Positions 1 to 8,101 are shown, counted from the first letter of the stretch. The stretch is 11,539 nt of DNA from CAIOZW01 sp049318845 (GCA_049318845.1 JBMOFH010000110.1:1-11539); one strand, 5' to 3'. Notes: generated by a model from the sequence alone, not told the origin. A program made the numbers and translations.

Positions 1-4
1 AAAG

Positions 5-42
5 CGGCTCTGAGCCGGGGACATGCGGACCGGAGGTCCGCG
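5..42. repeat. Two adjacent GC-rich palindromes (REP-like candidate)
   Basis: Positions 5-17 form the palindrome CGGCTC-T-GAGCCG. Positions 25-41 form a perfect 7-bp stem, GCGGACC and GGTCCGC, with a GGA loop. Neither is followed by a T tract, so they do not look like ordinary intrinsic terminators. Two neighbouring GC-rich palindromes between genes resemble dispersed REP-type elements. Only one copy of each lies in this window, so dispersal cannot be shown here. They could instead form the 3' end structure of a gene that lies left of the window. Confidence 0.4.
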
Positions 43-121
43 CACCCAGAAAGCCTGACTCTTAAAATGCGATCGCCCTGGCTGAAACGATCTTCTTCAC
101 CAGTTGAAGCCGGCGTCAGGA

Positions 122-150
122 TTGCCGCATCATTGAATCGGTCATATACT
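122..150 (+). promoter_or_regulatory. Candidate sigma-70-type promoter of the PepSY gene
   Basis: A -35-like TTGCCG at 122-127 and a -10-like TATACT at 145-150 are separated by 17 bp. The -35 matches the consensus at 4 of 6 bases and the -10 at 5 of 6. Transcription would start near 157 and leave a leader of about 95 nt containing the inverted repeat at 196-219. Assignment is by consensus only. Confidence 0.4.
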
Positions 151-195
151 CTGCACGTCTGAAGCGCCGATCTGCCCGGACACTGAGTCTGACAA

Positions 196-219
196 GCAGG
201 TAAAAATATCAGTACCTGC
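196..219 (+). promoter_or_regulatory. 7-bp inverted repeat in the PepSY leader
   Basis: GCAGGTA (196-202) and TACCTGC (213-219) are perfect inverted copies around a 10-nt AT-rich spacer. They lie between the predicted promoter and the ribosome-binding site (GAGGG, 239-243). The geometry suits either a dimeric repressor operator with half-sites about 17 bp apart or a leader hairpin. No regulator gene is adjacent. Confidence 0.4.
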
Positions 220-252
220 AATAAAAATGATCGTCAATGAGGGCCTTCTCCG

Positions 253-1392
253 ATGAAAACATTTCGAAAAATCCTCTTCTGGTGCCATCTCTTCTGCGGA
301 GTAGTTGCCGGGATCGTCATCCTGACGATGTCGATAACCGGTCTGTTGCTGACTTATGAGAAGCAGTTCCTCTTCTGGGCAGATACCCGAAACTATGATA
401 TTAGTCCGGCCGCCGATGGGACGCGGTTGCCGATCGAGGCGCTGGTGGCAAAGGTTCGTGAGTCACAGTCAGGCGCCCCGGTCGCGGTGACGGTTCGTTC
501 CGACAGCGACGCGCCGGTTGCCCTCTCGGTTGCCGGAGGGAAGACGCTCTACGCCAATCCATACACGGGAGAGATACTTGGTAGTGGCGCACCGGGAGTG
601 CGCAAGGCGTTTGGCCGGATTACCGATTTTCATCGCTGGCTGGGTGTTGAAGGTCCAGGTCGTGCAACCGGAAAGGCGATTACGGGTGTCTCCAATCTCG
701 CCTTCCTTTTCATCGTCGTCAGTGGGCTCTATCTCTGGTTTCCGCGTCAGTGGCGCTGGTCGCATCTCCGGCACATCATCTGGTTCCGGCGTGGGTTGCA
801 AGGCAAGGCACGCGACTTCAACTGGCACAATGTGATCGGATTCTGGTCGCTGATTCCACTCTTTCTGGTCGTCGTTTCGGCGACGGTAATCTCGTATCCG
901 TGGGCGAGCAATCTTGCCTATCGGCTGGCGGGCGAGGCTCCACCTGCACCGGCGCCGCGCCCGCAGGGGCCACCGCCGGCGCGTGGTGCCGGCTCACCAG
1001 AGGTTTCGACGAAGGGGCTCAACGATCTCTGGGCTCGTGCAGAGCAGTTCACGCCAGGCTGGGTGAGTATTAACCTCAGGCTCCCGAACAATGATGAGGC
1101 GCCACTGACCTTCGCGATCGATCACGGAATGGGTGGGCAGCCGCAAAAGCGCGCAAACCTGACGCTCAACCGCCAGACGGGCGAGGTGGTCAAATGGGAG
1201 CCATTCACCAGCTTCAGTCCTGGCCGACGATTCCGGACGATTCTTCGCTTCACACATACCGGCGAGGTGCTGGGTGTCGTCGGGCAGACGATTGCCGGCA
1301 TTGTCACGCTCGGCTCGGTCTTTCTTGTCTGGACGGGGATCGCGCTCGCATTGCGTCGGTTCACTGCCTGGCGGGCCCGGTCCGCAAGCTGA
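253..1392 (+). CDS. PepSY-associated transmembrane protein
   Basis: A 379-residue inner-membrane protein of the PepSY_TM family. Many relatives sit beside siderophore receptors or ferric reductases, and some are thought to take part in haem or iron reduction. Four hydrophobic segments are visible at about residues 9-34, 142-163, 193-215 and 342-367. A periplasmic-type domain at 35-140 precedes the second segment, and a second one with a Pro/Ala-rich linker (226-247) lies between the third and fourth. Conserved family histidines occur in or beside the membrane segments: H12, H127 (FHRWL), H192 (NWHNVIGFW) and H335 (THTGEVLG). The ATG at 253 has GAGGG nine bases upstream and opens directly into the first membrane segment, so the start is convincing. 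It is a single-gene unit; the next gene starts 264 bp later behind its own leader. The substrate and the iron link are inferred from the family. No TonB receptor is visible in the window. Confidence 0.85.
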   Translation: MKTFRKILFWCHLFCGVVAGIVILTMSITGLLLTYEKQFLFWADTRNYDISPAADGTRLPIEALVAKVRESQSGAPVAVTVRSDSDAPVALSVAGGKTLYANPYTGEILGSGAPGVRKAFGRITDFHRWLGVEGPGRATGKAITGVSNLAFLFIVVSGLYLWFPRQWRWSHLRHIIWFRRGLQGKARDFNWHNVIGFWSLIPLFLVVVSATVISYPWASNLAYRLAGEAPPAPAPRPQGPPPARGAGSPEVSTKGLNDLWARAEQFTPGWVSINLRLPNNDEAPLTFAIDHGMGGQPQKRANLTLNRQTGEVVKWEPFTSFSPGRRFRTILRFTHTGEVLGVVGQTIAGIVTLGSVFLVWTGIALALRRFTAWRARSAS

Positions 1393-1462
1393 ATTGGCAT
1401 TTCGGCGGTGAAAGATTCCACTCCCCTACTTCGCACCACTGACTAATGTGGGTCAGCGGGAG

Positions 1463-1487
1463 AGCGGCGCGGAGGTCTGCCGCCGCT
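1463..1487 (+). terminator. GC-rich hairpin after the PepSY gene
   Basis: AGCGGCG (1463-1469) pairs with CGCCGCT (1481-1487) around an 11-nt loop, 71 bp after the PepSY stop. Only a weak T-rich stretch follows (ATCTTTGCCTT), so efficient intrinsic termination is uncertain. It is the best candidate for separating the PepSY transcript from glyS. Confidence 0.35.
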
Positions 1488-1506
1488 ACCGGATAAATCT
1501 TTGCCT

Positions 1507-1512
1507 TATAAT
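1507..1512 (+). promoter_or_regulatory. Consensus -10 box, candidate glyS promoter
   Basis: A perfect TATAAT lies at 1507-1512. No good -35 hexamer is found 16-18 bp upstream, so activation or a non-standard promoter would be needed. A start near 1519 would give glyS a leader of about 138 nt that contains the palindrome and tandem repeats listed separately. Confidence 0.35.
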
Positions 1513-1546
1513 GGGTTTGTTTGTTAAACTCTGCTACTGTTTTCAA

Positions 1547-1566
1547 GGGATGAAATGTTTTATCCC
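1547..1566 (+). promoter_or_regulatory. 20-bp imperfect palindrome upstream of glyS
   Basis: GGGATGAAATGTTTTATCCC is a near-perfect dyad: only the sixth and tenth base pairs from the ends depart from symmetry. Its GGGAT arms recur in the three downstream direct repeats, which suggests one protein recognising a GGGAT-type half-site. It is about 35 bp downstream of the TATAAT box. No protein is identified. Confidence 0.4.
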
Positions 1567-1583
1567 GTTTTGCGGAGAGGCAA

Positions 1584-1643
1584 TATCCGGGATTATAAAA
1601 TTCCATCCGGGATTATAAGTTTGCATCCGGGATTATAAGTTTA
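1584..1643 (+). repeat. Three 20-bp tandem direct repeats before glyS
   Basis: The 14-bp core ATCCGGGATTATAA occurs at 1585-1598, 1605-1618 and 1625-1638 with an exact 20-bp period. The last two 20-bp units differ at a single base. The block ends 14 bp before the glyS ATG and abuts its ribosome-binding site. The core contains a small dyad, ATCC-G-GGAT, and ends in TTATAA. A 20-bp period is close to two helical turns, so bound proteins would lie on one DNA face. Function is unknown; binding sites or tandem promoters are the leading ideas. Confidence 0.85.
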
Positions 1644-1656
1644 AGGATCAGGTACT

Positions 1657-3348
<1,692 letters not shown>

Positions 3349-3352
3349 ACCA

Positions 3353-4195
3353 ATGAACCTGATACAGGCGATCATCCTTGGCATCATTCAGGGGCTGACG
3401 GAGTTCATTCCGATCAGCAGCAGTGGCCACCTGATAATTGCAGAGAAGCTCATGGGGCTCGATGCCACCATGTCGCCGCAGCAGATTACGGCGTTTGTCG
3501 CTGTCATGCAGCTCGGGACACTGGTGGCGGTCATGTTCTACTTTCTGAGCGATATTGTGAGCATCACCCTTGGGTTCATCAATGGAACCTCAGGCTGGCT
3601 GGCGGGTCGCCGCGATCGTACCGCGCGTAACGCGGCGCGGATGGGATGGCTCATCATCGTTGGCACCCTGCCGATCGGGGTGATCGGCATCCTTGCGAAG
3701 CGTGTGATCGAGGGGAACCTGACCAAGAATCTCTACGTCATCGGCACAAGTCTGATTGTCTGGGCGGTTCTGCTCTGGGTGGCGGAGAGGATAGGGCAGC
3801 AGCGAAAGGAGATGGAGCATATCCGTTTCCGCGAGGCACTGATCGTCGGGTTGACCCAGGTCTTTGCGCTTATTCCTGGTTCTTCACGATCTGGAACGAC
3901 GATAACCGGAGCACTTCTGGCTGGCATGACCCGCCAGACGGCGGCGAGGTTCTCTTTTCTGCTCTCGATTCCAGCCATCGGGGCGAGCGGGTTGCTCGAA
4001 TTGAAAGAAGCTCTTCATCTGCTCAACGACACCAGCATGACCAATCTGATTGTGGCGACGCTCGTCTCGATGGTCGTCGGCTATGTGAGCATCGCTTTCC
4101 TGCTCAACTATCTCCGCCAGCATACGACGTCGGTCTTTGTCGTCTACCGACTGCTCCTCGGCGGGGCAGTTCTCCTGCTGGCCTTCAGGTCCTGA
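3353..4195 (+). CDS. uppP: Undecaprenyl-diphosphatase (UppP/BacA)
   Basis: Integral membrane phosphatase that converts undecaprenyl pyrophosphate to undecaprenyl phosphate. This recycles the lipid carrier for peptidoglycan and other envelope polymers, and overproduction in other bacteria gives bacitracin resistance. At 280 residues it has the usual length. The first signature is QGLTEFIPISSSGHL at 13-27 (E17, H26) and the second is PGSSRSGTT at 175-183 (R179); these are the known catalytic segments. Several hydrophobic helices span the chain. The ribosome-binding site AAGG (3342-3345) lies inside the last codons of glyS, seven bases before the ATG, so the two genes are very likely co-transcribed. 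Pairing with glyS looks like convenience, not shared pathway. It converges on the NAD-salvage operon, with only 46 bp between stop codons and no clear terminator. Confidence 0.95.
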   Translation: MNLIQAIILGIIQGLTEFIPISSSGHLIIAEKLMGLDATMSPQQITAFVAVMQLGTLVAVMFYFLSDIVSITLGFINGTSGWLAGRRDRTARNAARMGWLIIVGTLPIGVIGILAKRVIEGNLTKNLYVIGTSLIVWAVLLWVAERIGQQRKEMEHIRFREALIVGLTQVFALIPGSSRSGTTITGALLAGMTRQTAARFSFLLSIPAIGASGLLELKEALHLLNDTSMTNLIVATLVSMVVGYVSIAFLLNYLRQHTTSVFVVYRLLLGGAVLLLAFRS

Positions 4196-4241
4196 CCCGC
4201 AAAGACCCACAAAGATTGACTGAAAACGTTGGAGGGCAGGC

Positions 4242-4898
4242 TCAGGACTTCTTGAAAGAGTAGAGTCGTGCCGGCCGGTGTGCCCCGTCGCTGCGCGTCT
4301 CGTTCAGTTCGATGATCCTTCCCTGTCCGAGAACCTTCTTCCTGAAGTTTCGCTTGTCGACTGGTCGTTGAAGAATTATTTCATAGACGCGCTGCAGTTC
4401 GGAGAGGGTAAACTTTCTTGGCAGCAGCTCATACCCGACAGTCGTCCACTCAATCTTGTTTCTGAGTCGCCAGATAGCGCAATCGAGAATCTTGCCGTGA
4501 TCGAATGCCAGCCTGGCACCAATCCGGTGGTCGAAGATCGAGTGCCACTGCGCACTTGCCGCGTCTGACGCCGCGACGATTTGCTGTCGTTCGGCATCAA
4601 TCAATGCAAAGTAGGCAACGCTGATCACGCGACCACGCGGGTCTCGTTCTGGTGCGCCGAAGGTATAGAGTTGTTCAAGGTAGATTCCGGTGACGCCGAC
4701 CTCTTCCTGAAGTTCGCGTGCCGCGGCGGCGTCGAGCGATTCGTCGATCCCGACAAAGCCGCCTGGCAGTGCCCACTTTCCGGCAAACGGCTCCACGCCG
4801 CGCCTGATCAGCAGCACCTTCAGGTCGTCCGCGGCAATCGTGAAGATCACCAGGTCGACGGTCACTGATGGTTGTGGATAGTCGCTGAGAGTGCTCAT
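4242..4898 (-). CDS. nrtR: NrtR-type Nudix/winged-helix regulator of NAD metabolism
   Basis: A 218-residue protein with an N-terminal Nudix domain and a C-terminal winged helix, the architecture of NrtR repressors. In characterised members ADP-ribose or related NAD metabolites bind the Nudix part and release DNA. The Nudix box is complete: G47, E53, R61, E62, E65, E66 and G68 in the order G-x5-E-x7-RE-x2-EE-x-G. The C-terminus (about 150-215) has the typical NrtR wording: ELLPRKFTLSELQRVYE, then DKRNFRKKVL and RPARLYSF. The open frame extends further upstream, but the ATG at 4898 is preferred: the protein then begins MSTLSDYPQP, and this ATG overlaps the pncA stop as ATGA, indicating translational coupling. 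As last gene of pncB-pncA-nrtR it would be autoregulated through the operator at 6922-6944. An intact Nudix box leaves hydrolase activity possible. Confidence 0.88.
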   Translation of the reverse strand: MSTLSDYPQPSVTVDLVIFTIAADDLKVLLIRRGVEPFAGKWALPGGFVGIDESLDAAAARELQEEVGVTGIYLEQLYTFGAPERDPRGRVISVAYFALIDAERQQIVAASDAASAQWHSIFDHRIGARLAFDHGKILDCAIWRLRNKIEWTTVGYELLPRKFTLSELQRVYEIILQRPVDKRNFRKKVLGQGRIIELNETRSDGAHRPARLYSFKKS

Positions 4899-5509
4899 TT
4901 TTCGGCTGATGATATCTCTGTCAGGATCGCATTGCTGGTCGTCAACTCTACTCCGGCAGATTCCCAGTCGGTCAGTGTCTGCAAGGTAGAGTCGGGAGCG
5001 ACGCCACGAATCGCATCCGTGACGATGCGAACGCGTGCTCCGGCATCCACCAGCCCAAGCACACAGGCGCGGACACAGTAATCGGTCGCGACGCCGAAGA
5101 CGACGCACTCTTTGCCACGAAAGGCACCTTCCTGCCGCAATCCCTCGATCCAACGATTCGAGAAGAGATCGAAGACCTTTTTTTTCACCACATAATGGGT
5201 CGCCGGTTCGACGTGCGCCCCCTCCTCGCGCGGCGCATCGACCGCAATCTCTCGCCGTCTCAGCTCCGGCAGACCGGCGAAGAGCCGCGCGGCTCCGGTT
5301 GTCCCCTCGAGGCAGTGCGGTGGGAAGAGCTCGAACTCCGGATCACCGGGTTCGTGCGCACACCGTGTGGAGATGGTGGTAATCCCCTTCTCTCCGGCTG
5401 CCCGCAACATCTTTCCGAGCGTCTCGTGGATCGTTTCGGCGCCTGGAACATAGAGGGCTCCATCCGCCACCATGAAGTCACGCTGTGTATCAATATCGAA
5501 GAAGATCAA
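4895..5509 (-). CDS. pncA: Nicotinamidase (isochorismatase-fold cysteine hydrolase)
   Basis: A 204-residue amidohydrolase predicted to convert nicotinamide to nicotinate and ammonia in the cytoplasm. The catalytic triad is visible: D7 in DTQRDF, a lysine of VVKKK (about K110), and C145 in VATDYCVR. The PPHCLEGTTGA segment (63-73) is typical of nicotinamidases and includes the metal-site histidine H65. The other usual metal motif, Asp-x-His, reads C50-A-H52, so the Asp position appears replaced by Cys. The start is a TTG at 5509, not ATG: AAGGAG (5518-5523) sits eight bases upstream and the family N-terminus begins there. It follows pncB by 30 bp and overlaps nrtR by 4 bp. Context supports nicotinamidase over other isochorismatase-fold hydrolases. 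Confidence 0.88.
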   Translation of the reverse strand: MIFFDIDTQRDFMVADGALYVPGAETIHETLGKMLRAAGEKGITTISTRCAHEPGDPEFELFPPHCLEGTTGAARLFAGLPELRRREIAVDAPREEGAHVEPATHYVVKKKVFDLFSNRWIEGLRQEGAFRGKECVVFGVATDYCVRACVLGLVDAGARVRIVTDAIRGVAPDSTLQTLTDWESAGVELTTSNAILTEISSAEK

Positions 5510-5517
5510 GCTCGTTT

Positions 5518-5523
5518 CTCCTT
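5518..5523 (-). promoter_or_regulatory. Shine-Dalgarno site that fixes the pncA TTG start
   Basis: AAGGAG on the minus strand lies eight bases before TTG at 5507-5509. This supports the rare start codon, which places the family motif FFDIDTQRDF at the extreme N-terminus. Confidence 0.7.
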
Positions 5524-5539
5524 GCCGTTGGTCAAATTT

Positions 5540-6895
5540 TTAGTGCCGTTCTTCAAGCTGATGTTGAAGCCTTGTCCGGGCCTCTTCCAGTCGTGGACTG
5601 TAGCTGACCGGATAGCCAGCCTGCGATTCAGTCTCCAGCGATCTGATCGCCTCTGGAAGACGAGCCACCTGCTCACGTGCGTGTAACTGGATCTCTGCCA
5701 GCGTCGGCCCACTACCGACCGGAACTCCTCCGGCCATCACCTTGCTCAGCAGCGGGGTCCCCTCGCTCTCTTCGTCCGCAAGACCGATCACGTCCGAAAT
5801 GAAATATCCCTCACCATCGCTTGAACGCCAGATCTGCTTGCGGCAGGGATAGGTCGCCTTATCCTGACTCAGCTTCATTTTTGGGATGGCGTGGCCGTCG
5901 CTCAGAATCTCAACCATCTTGTATACTCCTCCCAGCGCTGGTTCATCCCGCGAGGTCGACAGTTCGGTTCCGACCCCAAAGACATCAATCGGGGCACCAC
6001 CGCCGATCAGGTCACGAATCCGATATTCGTTGAGATCGCCACTCGCCATAATCGTCGTCGCTCTCATCCCCGCCCCGTCAAGTATTTGACGTACTTCGCG
6101 TGACAGCAGATCCAGATCGCCGCTGTCGAGCCTCACCCCACGCAGGGTTTCTCCAAACTCAGTCGCCAGATGGGCAGCCTGGATCGTGTCATATGTATCG
6201 AGCAATAATGTTGTCTGCGCCCCGAAAATTCGATGAAATGCCCGAAAGGCCTCGCTCTCTTCGTCAAACGCCTGTGTGAAGGAGTGCGCCGCCGTTCCAT
6301 AAACTGGCAGCCCGAAGCGGAACCCCGCCTCGACATTCGAAGTCCCCGCACATCCGCCAATCCACGCCGCACGCGCCGCCAGCAGCGCCGCCCCGAAACC
6401 GTGACAACGCCGCGCTCCAAACTCGACGATCGATCGTCCACCCGCCGCCTCGACCATCCGCGCCGCTTTCGACGCAATCAGGGTCTGGAAATTTATCGTC
6501 GTTAACAAGTAGGTCTCGACTATCTGCGCCTCAATCAGCGGTGCTGTCACTCGCAATATCGGCTCCCCAGCGAAGATCGCTGTCCCTTCACGGACTGCCC
6601 AGACATCCCCCGTAAACCGAAAATTGCGCAGATACTCGAAAAAAGAGTCGTCGGCCGTCGAAAATATCGGCAGTCGCCGCAGATACTCGATCTCCTCCAT
6701 ACTGAAACTGAGCCGCTCCAGATACTCTAAGGCCTGCTCAAGTCCCGCCGCCAGCAGGTAACTTCGTCGCAATGGAAGACGCCGGACAAAGAGCTCAAAT
6801 GTCGCTTCCCCCGTCTTTCCGTTCGCCAAATACCCGGCTGCCATCGTCAACTGATAGAGATCTGTCGCTAATCCCAGCATCCGCCCCTCTCCCAT
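5540..6895 (-). CDS. pncB: Nicotinate phosphoribosyltransferase
   Basis: A 451-residue enzyme of the Preiss-Handler NAD salvage route. It joins nicotinate and PRPP to give nicotinate mononucleotide, coupled to ATP hydrolysis. Family wording is clear along the whole chain: TDLYQLTMAAGYL near the N-terminus, EFGARRCHGF at 158-167, GTSNVEA at 184-190, GTAAHSF at 200-206 with H204 at the expected phosphorylated-histidine position, LDTYDT at 232-237, RLDSGDL at 255-261 and DVFGVGTELSTS at 304-315. Length is normal. The ATG at 6895 follows GGGGAG; a second ATG five codons in is also possible. It is first in an operon with pncA and nrtR, so nicotinamide released by NAD-consuming enzymes can be taken through two consecutive steps. 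The -10 box and predicted start are overlapped or abutted by a near-palindrome that is the presumed NrtR operator. Confidence 0.95.
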   Translation of the reverse strand: MGEGRMLGLATDLYQLTMAAGYLANGKTGEATFELFVRRLPLRRSYLLAAGLEQALEYLERLSFSMEEIEYLRRLPIFSTADDSFFEYLRNFRFTGDVWAVREGTAIFAGEPILRVTAPLIEAQIVETYLLTTINFQTLIASKAARMVEAAGGRSIVEFGARRCHGFGAALLAARAAWIGGCAGTSNVEAGFRFGLPVYGTAAHSFTQAFDEESEAFRAFHRIFGAQTTLLLDTYDTIQAAHLATEFGETLRGVRLDSGDLDLLSREVRQILDGAGMRATTIMASGDLNEYRIRDLIGGGAPIDVFGVGTELSTSRDEPALGGVYKMVEILSDGHAIPKMKLSQDKATYPCRKQIWRSSDGEGYFISDVIGLADEESEGTPLLSKVMAGGVPVGSGPTLAEIQLHAREQVARLPEAIRSLETESQAGYPVSYSPRLEEARTRLQHQLEERH

Positions 6896-6921
6896 TCCTG
6901 TCTCCCCTTGTCCTGAAAAAT

Positions 6922-6944
6922 CTTAGTGTTCAAAGTACACTAAG
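6922..6944. promoter_or_regulatory. NrtR operator candidate
   Basis: CTTAGTGT (6922-6929) and ACACTAAG (6937-6944) are perfect 8-bp inverted arms around a 7-bp spacer that itself keeps one symmetric pair. The site is 26 bp upstream of the pncB ATG and covers the predicted transcription start near 6941, an ideal position for repression. The operon's own NrtR-type protein makes it the likely ligand-controlled operator. Published NrtR sites are similar 21-bp-class palindromes, but I am matching from memory. Confidence 0.75.
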
Positions 6945-6947
6945 GGC

Positions 6948-6977
6948 AGGATAGATAATTGGTCGATCATTTGTCAA
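6948..6977 (-). promoter_or_regulatory. Promoter of the pncB-pncA-nrtR operon
   Basis: Reading the minus strand, a perfect -35 TTGACA occupies 6977-6972. After 18 bp comes TATCCT at 6953-6948, matching the -10 consensus at 4 of 6 bases. The predicted start falls inside the palindrome at 6922-6944. Confidence 0.55.
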
Positions 6978-7000
6978 TTGGAGCAGCGATCAGGCATAAA
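6971..7000 (+). promoter_or_regulatory. Divergent promoter candidate for the unknown membrane protein
   Basis: TTGTCA at 6971-6976, 18 bp, then CATAAA at 6995-7000, each near consensus. Its -35 shares bases with the -35 of the opposite pncB promoter, so the two would compete for polymerase. The 9-bp operator half AGTGTTCAA at 7001-7009 begins immediately after the -10 box. Confidence 0.35.
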
Positions 7001-7109
7001 AGTGTTCAAGGATTTTGGGAACAGAGTTGGGTCAGATGGCGTATCCCAACAGCGAGGATGGTTGAGAGGCGCAAAGCGAAGAGAGTTTGAACAAAAGAAG
7101 GAGAGAGGC

Positions 7110-8021
7110 ATGAGTGGAAATATTTTTGATCAATTTCGGGAGGCGGCGAAGCGGAAGGCGCAGGAGCTGGATGAGAAGTATGATCTGAAGTCGAAGATAG
7201 AGGGGGGGATCACCACGGCGGGTGAGACTGTACGCGAGGTGACGGAGACGGCTCGGGAACAGTTTTCGAAGATTGACGAGCAGTACCGGGTGACGGAAAA
7301 TCTGAAATCCGGTGCGGCGCAGGCCGGGGTTGATGAAGCGGCGCGTGCGGCGGAGGAGAAGGCGCGTGAGATTTTTGGATTGGCACGCGACTATTATCAG
7401 CGGGCAGAGCAGTCATATCGATTCACTTCGCAGACAGCCGGAGTGGGTGGTGCCGTTGTCGATGGCTACAAAAAGGCGCGCCGATGGATGATCGATAATC
7501 CGGGAAAGGCCTCGATCGTGACCTTGTCGCTGCTGGCAGGGGTGCGTAGTGGGTCGTCACTTTCGTCGCTCGGGGTGACATTGCTCGGTTCTGCCGCGAG
7601 TGGCCACTGGTTTTTCCATAGTGCGCTGCCGGTCGTCGGGTTGCGCAATCTGACGGAGAAGTATCAGGATTATCTTCGCGCCCAGGAGGTGCTGCTCGCA
7701 GAGGGGCGGCTGGACGAGGCTGAACGGGATCGACTTGAATTTCAACAGAAAGCGACAAAATATGTTGGTGCCCCGCTGCTTGGTGCCTTCAGCATCGCGG
7801 CCGGAGCAACGCTGATCGGGGCCGCATTTTCCGGTGCCACGCTAAATGGGTTTCCGGTCAACCTGGTACTGGGCGGCAATCCGCTTCTCAATGGTATCTG
7901 GTTCTTCGCCAATGGCGTGATCTGTATCAGTGAAGGCTATCGATTTTTTATGATTGCGCTGGCGGATGAAGTCGAGGTGGAGCGCGTCGTGCGCGAGGTC
8001 CGCGGCCTGCTGACGGCCTGA
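7110..8021 (+). CDS. Unrecognised membrane protein with repeated helical N-terminus
   Basis: A 303-residue protein whose family I do not recognise. The ATG at 7110 is preferred over an in-frame TTG at 6978 because GAAGGAGAG precedes it closely and the extra 44 residues look non-coding. Residues 1-125 are charged, Ala/Glu/Lys-rich and probably helical. They contain a degenerate motif three times: DEKYDLKSKIEGGITTAG (21-38), DEQYRVTENLKSGAAQAG (56-73) and AEQSYRFTSQTAGVGGAV (99-116). Residues 134-178 and 219-284 are hydrophobic and rich in Gly, Ala and Ser, giving perhaps three or four membrane segments. Between them, 180-218 is a charged helix. There is no signal peptide, so the N-terminus is probably cytoplasmic. 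The DEKY-type motif recalls helical stretches in some plant membrane-trafficking proteins, but this is only a resemblance. It is divergent from the NAD-salvage operon and may share its regulation. Confidence 0.8.
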   Translation: MSGNIFDQFREAAKRKAQELDEKYDLKSKIEGGITTAGETVREVTETAREQFSKIDEQYRVTENLKSGAAQAGVDEAARAAEEKAREIFGLARDYYQRAEQSYRFTSQTAGVGGAVVDGYKKARRWMIDNPGKASIVTLSLLAGVRSGSSLSSLGVTLLGSAASGHWFFHSALPVVGLRNLTEKYQDYLRAQEVLLAEGRLDEAERDRLEFQQKATKYVGAPLLGAFSIAAGATLIGAAFSGATLNGFPVNLVLGGNPLLNGIWFFANGVICISEGYRFFMIALADEVEVERVVREVRGLLTA

Positions 8022-8101
8022 AGTTAGCGGCTCCTCCCCCTAAAGCCCCAGAAGTTGAATAGTGGAATCGGGATCGCGCCAGCGCGCTGACTGAGACTGT
8101 G

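Noticed and set aside
220..240. Fur box before the PepSY gene
   Set aside because: The AT-rich stretch AATAAAAATGATCGTCAAT matches only a few positions of the Fur consensus and is not symmetric.
1584..1643. CRISPR array
   Set aside because: Repeats are directly contiguous with a 20-bp period and have no unique spacers; no cas genes are present.
1393..1656. T-box or glycine riboswitch in front of glyS
   Set aside because: No T-box consensus, specifier-loop layout or glycine aptamer pattern could be seen. The leader holds palindromes and direct repeats instead.
4189..4248. Bidirectional terminator between uppP and nrtR
   Set aside because: GTCCTGA and TCAGGAC can pair, but the 46-nt loop and lack of T tracts make a terminator unlikely.
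4899..5153. Longer N-terminus for the NrtR protein from upstream in the same frame
   Set aside because: The added 85 residues are Arg/Cys-rich out-of-phase pncA sequence. The ATG at 4898 overlaps the pncA stop and matches the family start.
6978..7109. TTG start giving the unknown membrane protein 44 more residues
   Set aside because: The extension lies in the promoter and leader, and the ATG at 7110 has a strong ribosome-binding site.
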